From NCBI GenBank assembly GCA_910579595.1, contig CAJTVM010000102.1, forward strand, positions 1 through 9,347: a stretch of 9,347 bases of DNA. Direction: 5' to 3'. The DNA is from an uncultured Oscillospiraceae bacterium (lineage in GTDB: Bacteria > Bacillota > Clostridia > Oscillospirales > Oscillospiraceae). Positions 5,021-9,347 of this stretch are shown piece after piece. The notes under the pieces are model-generated. The model was given only the letters and a program-made list of their open reading frames with translations. It did no database searches and was not told where the DNA came from. A program made the position numbers and the translations under genes. Every line of letters starts with the position of its first letter. The stretch's first letter is position 1.

Positions 5021-5788
5021 TTATTCCCGCCCATAAAATAGCGTGCTCATGAAGAAGGGGATCTGCCGCTCCCAGCTGGCCTCGCAGTGTTCGCCATCCG
5101 GCACAATCCGGAAGTCCAGCAGCAGCCGTTTTTCCGTCAGCAGCGCCGCCGCCCGGCCCAGGCCGCGGATTATCCCGCTGTGGTTGTCCAGCTCCTTGGC
5201 GCCGTAGTCCATGTACAGCACCGTATCCGGCGCGACACGGGCATTCCGGATCATGGATTCCACCTTCATCGGCGCCACCCACAGGGAGGGGGACAGCGCC
5301 GCCGCCCGGGAAAAGATATGGTTGTATTCCAGCAGGGCGTACAGGCTCATCAGTCCCCCCATGGAGCTGCCCGCGATGAAGGTGTTCTCCCGCCCGGGGA
5401 GGGTGGGGAACTCCCTGTCGATCTCCCGCTTGAACTCGCTGGTCATCCAGTCCATGGTCAGTTTTCCCCGGCCCACCACCTTTTTAAACTGGGGCGCTCG
5501 AAAAGTAAAGGGGGAATATTCGCTCAGCCGCCCGTTGTCCGGGTGGTGGTTGCACTCCACCGCCGCCACAATCACCTGGGCCTGGGCCGCGTCTAAGTAT
5601 TCGCCCAGCCCCCAGCTTTTGCCGTAGGTGGCGTCCTCGTCATAAAATACGTTGTGCCCGTCAAACATATAAAGCACGGGGTAACGCAGGTCGTGATCCT
5701 CCTCCCAGGAGTCGGGCACATAGGCGTAGGCCCGCCGGGGCTCATCCCCGGTGAGCTCCGGGATGGTGAGGTTCCAAACGTCGATCAT
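5021..5788 (-). CDS. Alpha/beta hydrolase of the esterase D / enterochelin esterase (Fes) type
   Basis: A 255-residue protein with the esterase fold seen in esterase D and Fes-like enzymes: YAYVPDSW, YPVLYMFDGHNVF (37-49), then nucleophile S142 in AGSSMGGLMS, acid candidate D194 in LYMDYGAKE, and H234 in PDGEHCEASW. The triad is complete. There is no signal peptide, so it is probably cytoplasmic. ATG at 5788 is chosen because AAAGGA lies 10 nt upstream and the protein begins directly with the first strand; ATGs at 5827 and 5866 have no ribosome site, and 5866 lies in the -35 box. It is the first gene after the promoter at 5838-5866, followed by a second hydrolase and an ATP-grasp gene. The natural substrate is unknown. 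Confidence 0.87.
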   Translation of the reverse strand: MIDVWNLTIPELTGDEPRRAYAYVPDSWEEDHDLRYPVLYMFDGHNVFYDEDATYGKSWGLGEYLDAAQAQVIVAAVECNHHPDNGRLSEYSPFTFRAPQFKKVVGRGKLTMDWMTSEFKREIDREFPTLPGRENTFIAGSSMGGLMSLYALLEYNHIFSRAAALSPSLWVAPMKVESMIRNARVAPDTVLYMDYGAKELDNHSGIIRGLGRAAALLTEKRLLLDFRIVPDGEHCEASWERQIPFFMSTLFYGRE

Positions 5789-5837
5789 AGCAGAACTGTC
5801 CTTTCCCGCTTCAAAGCGTTGATACATATTGTTGAAT

Positions 5838-5866
5838 AGTTTAGCACAGTACACTAAAAAAAGCAA
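5838..5866 (-). promoter_or_regulatory. Sigma-A promoter of the hydrolase/ATP-grasp operon
   Basis: On the minus strand TTGCTT (5866-5861), a 17-nt spacer starting with a T-run, then TAAACT (5843-5838). The leader before ATG 5788 is about 40 nt. It lies after the AEC transporter gene, so some read-through from that gene is also possible, because no terminator is seen between them. Confidence 0.65.
5840..5858. promoter_or_regulatory. Operator-like dyad overlapping the promoter
   Basis: TTTAGTGTACTGTGCTAAA (minus strand) has TTTAG/CTAAA arms around a 9-nt centre and covers the spacer and -10 box of the promoter. Repressors of the GntR or LacI kind bind dyads of this size. No regulator gene is adjacent, so this is a shape-based guess. 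Confidence 0.4.
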
Positions 5867-5914
5867 TCGGTGAATTGTATGCGTTTTACCCGAAAATCAG
5901 TTCCACACCGCCTC

Positions 5915-6856
5915 CTACGGGAAGAAAACGCCCAGCACCGCCGCCCAGACGGGGATGGTCGCGGCGCAGGCCAGGGTGGACAGCAGCACGGCGGCGGCGG
6001 CCTGGAACTGGCTCCCCTGATCCGGGTCGTACTGGATGGTAAACGCCGCCAGCAGGGAGGGCACCGGCAGGGCGGCGAAGATCACCACCACCCGGGCCAG
6101 ATCCGGCTCCAGTCCGGCCAACAGAACCAGTCCCAGGATCAGCGCGGGCAGCAGCAGGTTGCGCACCAGGGGAATCCACAGATACCGGGGACGCAGCAGC
6201 CGCTTGAAATCATACTTGCCCAGGGAGATGCCGCACAGCACCATGCCCAGGGGGGACGCGCAGGATCCCAGGGAGTTGATCACCCCGGACACCGGAGCAG
6301 GCAGCTTCCACTGGGTGACGTAGAGCAGCAGCCCCACGAACACTGCCACCACCGGCGGGGAAAACCACCCCTTGAGCTTTTCCACCAGGGTGCGCCGCTT
6401 GTGCTCCAGCCCCGGCGGGGAGAGCAGCGGCTCGGCGGAGCTGTAGTAGATCATCCGGTAGGGCACCAGGAATACCACGAAGTAAAACACCCCTGTATCG
6501 CCGTACAGAGCCTCCATCACCGGGATGCCCACGAAGGTAAAATTGGTATACATCATGCTGAAGCGCATGATCCGGGCGGAGGCGGTTTTGCCCATCAGGC
6601 GGTAGGCGATCTGCCCCAGCGCAAAGGTAACGGCCCACAGGATCAAGGCAACCACCACCAACCGCCCGCAGTTTTTCAGCTCCTCCCAGGAAAAGGCCCC
6701 GGACATGGAGCGGACGATCATGCAGGGCAAGGCGATTTTCATCAGCAGCGCGGTGAGCTGCTTGTCAAAGTCGCCGGAAACGATATGGGCGCGCCAGACG
6801 AAAACCCCGATGGCAACCATTAGAATCAGCTGGACAGACAACGATGCGGCGGTCAT
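5915..6856 (-). CDS. AEC (auxin efflux carrier) family transporter
   Basis: A 313-residue membrane protein, the normal size for bacterial AEC permeases, with about ten hydrophobic segments in two halves. The TNFTFVGIPVMEALYG segment (104-119) is the family's conserved first-half motif, and SPLGMVLCGISLG (201-213) starts the second half. Members export or import small organic acids such as malate; substrate here is not predictable. ATG at 6856 is chosen because a purine-rich GGAAGGGGAAG site precedes it and the first membrane helix starts at once. Longer frames to 6928 would enter the promoter. The gene is divergent from the antiporter and lies 126 bp upstream of the hydrolase operon on the same strand, so it may move that pathway's product or substrate. 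Confidence 0.88.
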   Translation of the reverse strand: MTAASLSVQLILMVAIGVFVWRAHIVSGDFDKQLTALLMKIALPCMIVRSMSGAFSWEELKNCGRLVVVALILWAVTFALGQIAYRLMGKTASARIMRFSMMYTNFTFVGIPVMEALYGDTGVFYFVVFLVPYRMIYYSSAEPLLSPPGLEHKRRTLVEKLKGWFSPPVVAVFVGLLLYVTQWKLPAPVSGVINSLGSCASPLGMVLCGISLGKYDFKRLLRPRYLWIPLVRNLLLPALILGLVLLAGLEPDLARVVVIFAALPVPSLLAAFTIQYDPDQGSQFQAAAAVLLSTLACAATIPVWAAVLGVFFP

Positions 6857-6899
6857 AAAAACTTCCCCTTCCACCCGGGCGGTATCCCGTGCAGCGGAC

Positions 6900-6928
6900 A
6901 TTATACCAAAAAAACGCCCCGTTGGCAA
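6900..6928 (-). promoter_or_regulatory. Sigma-A promoter of the AEC transporter gene
   Basis: On the minus strand TTGCCA (6928-6923), a 17-nt spacer, and a consensus TATAAT (6905-6900). Transcription would start near 6893, about 37 nt before ATG 6856. Confidence 0.82.
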
Positions 6929-7019
6929 ATCCCCCCGGCGGCGGGACTTTTAAGGCGGCCAGCCTCAGATATTCCAAGCCTCTCCCCTCTTTCGCCCCGT
7001 TTTTTGGTAGATTTTCGCC

Positions 7020-7048
7020 TTGCGGTTTTTCCCCCAAGGTGTTATATT
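7020..7048 (+). promoter_or_regulatory. Sigma-A promoter of the antiporter gene, extended -10
   Basis: TTGCGG (7020-7025), a 17-nt spacer, and TATATT (7043-7048) with TGT directly before it. The leader to ATG 7089 is about 35 nt. The rest of the 232-bp divergent region between the AEC and antiporter genes shows no other clear site. Confidence 0.78.
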
Positions 7049-7088
7049 ACGCTTTGCGCGTTTTTTAACAAAGTTTAGAGGTGCCAAT

Positions 7089-8378
7089 ATGGAAATCCTG
7101 ATTCAGCTCTCCCTGTCGCTGGTGGGCGGACTGCTCCTATCCCGGCTGGCGAAACTGCTCAACCTCCCCGCCGTCACCGCCTATCTGGTCTGCGGCCTGC
7201 TGCTGGGCCCCTACCTGTTGGGCGCCCTGGATGTGACCGGCATCGGCTTCACTACCCCCGAGTCGGTGTCCCGGCTGGACATCATCTCCCAGACGGCCCT
7301 GGGCTTCATCGCCTTTACCATCGGCAACGAATTCCGGGTGGCCCAGCTGAAAACCATGGGCCGGCAGGCCATCATGGTGGGCATTTTCCAGGCGGTGTTC
7401 ACCACCGCCCTGGTGGACGCGGCGCTGGTTGCGCTCCACTTTGTCAATCCCGGCCTCATCTCCGTCTCCTCCGCCATCACCTTGGGGGCCATTGCCGCCG
7501 CCACCGCCCCCGCCGCCACGCTGATGGTGGTGCGGCAGTACAAGGCGGACGGCCCGCTGACCAAGCTGCTGCTGCTGGTGGTGGCCATTGACGACGCGGT
7601 GGGCCTGGTGCTGTTTTCCGCCTCCTTTGGGGTGGCCTCCGCCCTGGAGAGCGGGACGATCAGCATCCTTACCGTGCTGGTGGAACCCATTGTGGAGATT
7701 GTGCTGTCCCTGGTTTTGGGCGGCTTTGCGGGCTGGGTACTGTACCGGGTGGAAAAATACTTCCACTCACGGAGCAAGCGCCTGTCCATCTCCATCGGTT
7801 TTGTCCTGCTCACCGTGGGGCTGTCCATGGCGGAGTTTGAGGTGGGCGGCATCCACTGCGGCTTCAGCCTGCTGTTGGTATGCATGATGACGGGCACCAT
7901 TTTCTGCAACATCTGTGATTTTTCCGAGGAGCTGATGAGCCGTGTGGACGGCTGGACGGCCCCGCTGTTCGTGCTGTTCTTCGTGCTCAGCGGCGCGGAG
8001 CTGAATCTGGGCATCCTGGCCAACCCGCTGGTGCTGCTGATTGGCGTGGTATACATTGTATCCCGCTCCTTCGGCAAGTATCTCGGCTCCTATGTCAGCT
8101 GTGCCGCCACCGGATGCAGCGAGAAGATTACCAAGCACCTGGGCATCACCCTTCTGCCCCAGGCGGGGGTAGCTTTGGGCATGGCCCTCACCGCCCAGCA
8201 GCTGGCCGGCGGCGCCGTAGTGCGCAATGTGGTGCTGTTCTCCGTGCTGGTGTACGAGCTGGTGGGTCCGGCGCTCACCAAGCGCTCCCTCATCGCGGCG
8301 GGGGAGATCAAGACCGGGGGCAAAACCAACGCCCGGAAAAAGAACAACCCTGCCAAGCCTGTCAATCTGAACGGCTGA
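7089..8378 (+). CDS. CPA2-type cation/proton antiporter (KefB-like, Na+/H+ exchanger family)
   Basis: A 429-residue membrane protein with about 12-13 helices. YLVCGLLLGPYLLG (32-45) is the family's N-terminal signature. TAPAATL (139-145) matches the unwound-helix region, and AIDDAVGL (166-173) holds the D168-D169 pair, the ion-binding site typical of electrogenic CPA2 members. It probably exchanges Na+ or K+ for H+ across the membrane; the ion is not decided by sequence. It lacks the C-terminal TrkA-N/RCK domain of KefB/KefC and ends instead in a short lysine-rich tail (from about 407). ATG 7089 follows GAGGTG; an in-frame ATG at 7020 lies inside the promoter and is rejected. It is a single-gene unit closed by a strong hairpin terminator. 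Confidence 0.9.
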   Translation: MEILIQLSLSLVGGLLLSRLAKLLNLPAVTAYLVCGLLLGPYLLGALDVTGIGFTTPESVSRLDIISQTALGFIAFTIGNEFRVAQLKTMGRQAIMVGIFQAVFTTALVDAALVALHFVNPGLISVSSAITLGAIAAATAPAATLMVVRQYKADGPLTKLLLLVVAIDDAVGLVLFSASFGVASALESGTISILTVLVEPIVEIVLSLVLGGFAGWVLYRVEKYFHSRSKRLSISIGFVLLTVGLSMAEFEVGGIHCGFSLLLVCMMTGTIFCNICDFSEELMSRVDGWTAPLFVLFFVLSGAELNLGILANPLVLLIGVVYIVSRSFGKYLGSYVSCAATGCSEKITKHLGITLLPQAGVALGMALTAQQLAGGAVVRNVVLFSVLVYELVGPALTKRSLIAAGEIKTGGKTNARKKNNPAKPVNLNG

Positions 8379-8432
8379 AAAAAGAACGTCTGATTAAACC
8401 GGAAGCTGCTGGTTTAATCAGACGTTCTTTTT
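8379..8432. terminator. Perfect 22-bp hairpin, bidirectional terminator
   Basis: The arms at 8379-8400 and 8411-8432 are perfectly complementary (AAAAAGAACGTC... with ...GACGTTCTTTTT) around a 10-nt loop. On both strands the stem ends in a T-run. It begins at the antiporter stop codon. The stop codon of the minus-strand gene facing it (8431-8433) lies on the edge of the hairpin, so it ends both transcripts. Confidence 0.92.
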
Positions 8433-8458
8433 ATGATACAGCTTTTTTATGATACGGC
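8427..8458. repeat. Tandem 16-bp duplication at the end of the membrane protein gene
   Basis: CTTTTTATGATACAGC (8427-8442) is followed at once by CTTTTTTATGATACGGC (8442-8458). It lies in the last codons of the minus-strand membrane protein and partly in the terminator. It looks like a local duplication that may have extended or re-set the C terminus. Confidence 0.5.
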
Positions 8459-8865
8459 TCTTTTTTCCGGAAAAGGTATAGGACGCATCCAACCGCAGCA
8501 AAGATCACAAGGATAAGAAACCATATGAAAACTCCGTAATGTTTACTTAAATGATATATTTGTTCCGCAGACATCCCGTCGGTAATTTTAGCCATATTGG
8601 TACTGCGAATCCAATCGCCAATAAATTGTCCGCCAATGATCCCTGCGGGATTTCCAAGAGAAATATAAATGGCAATGATTCTCTTTTTAAAAAGCTGAAG
8701 AATTAAAACCACAATCCACAGCATGCACTGAAAATGAAAATTGTATTTCATCCATTCAAATATGTACACATAATTCCCAAAAATGACAGTCATCAAGCAT
8801 ACCACAGCAAATACTCCCGATGGGAAAACAATGCTTAATATTTTTAAAATCCGTTCCTTATTCAC
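8431..8865 (-). CDS. Small membrane protein of unknown function
   Basis: A 144-residue protein I do not recognise. It has hydrophobic segments at about 8-35, 45-70 and 111-132, with a glycine-rich GNPAGIIGGQFIGDW stretch (71-85) between the second and third, and a basic C-terminal tail. I expect a three- to four-helix membrane protein. The start is GTG at 8865 in a GTGTGA overlap with the end of the upstream broken reading frame, which points to translational coupling; a G-rich stretch a few bases upstream may serve as ribosome site. The region is clearly more AT-rich than the left part of the window. In its original form it was probably the partner of the C39-like peptidase now decayed upstream. 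Expression today is doubtful, because no promoter is evident. Confidence 0.6.
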   Translation of the reverse strand: MNKERILKILSIVFPSGVFAVVCLMTVIFGNYVYIFEWMKYNFHFQCMLWIVVLILQLFKKRIIAIYISLGNPAGIIGGQFIGDWIRSTNMAKITDGMSAEQIYHLSKHYGVFIWFLILVIFAAVGCVLYLFRKKEPYHKKAVS

Positions 8866-9256
8866 ACGCTATTCCCCCCCAGCATTTCTGTTGCGGACAT
8901 CCGTAACGAGCCAGCATGAATTTTGTAAAAGTACTGATGAGAATGATTCCATCCTTTTACAACACGTGTATAATTTCCCCAACCGAATACTGTCTCCAGC
9001 CCACTCCTAATACCCAGTGCTATTCGAGGATTCCATCTGCAAGCAAAAAACCACAAGGATGCAAATTTTTTATAGCTATCTTCAAGTTATCAAATGTTCC
9101 AACGTTGCTAAAGTCCAATGTATATCCACAATCGGAAAAATACGTTTTGGCCTTATTAGCAATTGTCACAGCTGGACCTTCCCCCACAATATTGTATACT
9201 GCCCTAAAAGTATCGTCCTTACTGTTGTTTATTTTGAGATTGCTGTACTTTGTGTT
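8862..9256 (-). pseudogene. Decayed C39-like (papain-like) peptidase gene
   Basis: One frame is open from 9256 to an amber codon at 9022-9020 and contains TKYSNLKINNSKDDTF and YFSDCGYTLDFSNVGTFDNL, ending in FLLADGILE. The same frame past the TAG reads HWVLGVGWRQYS, with the His expected at the catalytic His of this family. Homology then shifts frame near 8972-8982 into NYTRVVKGWNHSHQYFYKIH and stops at 8864-8862. One nonsense change and one frameshift thus break a continuous peptidase-like sequence. The 5' part with signal peptide and catalytic Cys is missing: a TGA at 9259-9257 precedes the match, and the dispersed repeat lies beside it. The family call rests on remembered C39-like patterns, so it needs a search. 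ATG at 9056 would open a 64-codon frame but falls inside the homology and has no convincing ribosome site. Confidence 0.6.
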
Positions 9257-9261
9257 TCAAA

Positions 9262-9287
9262 ACCTGTATTCACAGCCGAAACCGCCG
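9262..9287 (+). repeat. Dispersed 26-bp repeat, copy 2
   Basis: Identical over 26 bp to the minus-strand sequence at 4238-4213. It lies directly outside the truncated 5' end of the peptidase pseudogene, so it may mark the junction of an insertion or deletion. Confidence 0.75.
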
Positions 9288-9347
9288 GATGGGCGAGGGA
9301 TTTTCCCGTCAGGCAAGGCAAATTTTCGCAGGAATCATTGTGTTTAG
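9288..9347. other. Right edge, no gene recognised
   Basis: The GC content rises again after the repeat. I see only a short GGGA/TCCC dyad and no supported gene on either strand. It may belong to the same repeat element or to a neighbouring gene outside the window. Confidence 0.3.

Noticed and set aside
4034..5041. Plus-strand open frame of 335 codons
   Set aside because: It lies opposite the minus-strand hydrolase, which has a catalytic serine motif and a good ribosome site. The plus-strand product shows no family features.
5870..6823. Plus-strand open frame of 317 codons rich in Gln, His and Gly
   Set aside because: It is an artefact of GC-rich sequence opposite the AEC transporter, whose membrane helices and motifs are clear.
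7020..7088. Upstream start giving a 23-residue longer antiporter
   Set aside because: The ATG at 7020 overlaps the -35 box of a good promoter and has no ribosome site, while ATG 7089 follows GAGGTG.

Overview
The window is GC-rich Firmicutes-type DNA. It carries AGGAGG-like ribosome binding sites, sigma-A promoters with 17-bp spacers, c-di-GMP-I riboswitches and a short AEC transporter. My best guess is a gut clostridial lineage (Oscillospirales, near Flavonifractor or Lawsonibacter). That placement is inference from gene style, not from a marker gene.

Left part (1-2660, minus strand). A secreted, cysteine-rich surface protein (1-1484) runs off the left edge. It has a signal peptide, at least seven CxxC pairs, two MucBP-like domains and a PVEPSQ repeat at the edge. 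Its roughly 350-nt leader holds three back-to-back copies of the c-di-GMP-I (GEMM-I) riboswitch (about 1531-1834). The middle copy has almost no P3 arm, and a segment near the start codon is complementary to the aptamer core. Upstream lies a small AP2-domain/zinc-ribbon protein (1979-2449) with a strong promoter. Two copies of a 24-bp element in opposite orientations flank that promoter. No terminator separates the AP2 gene from the riboswitches.

Middle part (2660-7090). Minus-strand genes, in transcription order: an AEC-family permease (6856-5915), a Fes/esterase D-like hydrolase (5788-5021), a second alpha/beta hydrolase (4999-4241) and an ATP-grasp ligase (4074-2875), ending at a clear terminator (2731-2775). 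The two hydrolases are 21 bp apart. The ligase follows after a 166-bp gap containing a dispersed repeat. Hydrolases plus an ATP-grasp ligase suggest a small pathway that makes and cleaves an amide or ester; the substrate is unknown. The AEC gene is divergent from a CPA2-type cation/proton antiporter (7089-8378, plus), and both have good promoters.

Right part (8379-9347). A perfect 22-bp hairpin serves as a terminator for the antiporter and for a minus-strand membrane protein facing it (8431-8865). The DNA becomes AT-rich. Upstream of the membrane protein is a decayed C39-like peptidase gene with an amber stop, a frameshift and a missing 5' end. A 26-bp sequence beside its broken end recurs exactly, in the other orientation, between the second hydrolase and the ATP-grasp gene.

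The strongest candidate for something undescribed is the triple c-di-GMP-I riboswitch array controlling the cysteine-rich surface protein. The hydrolase/hydrolase/ATP-grasp operon comes second.
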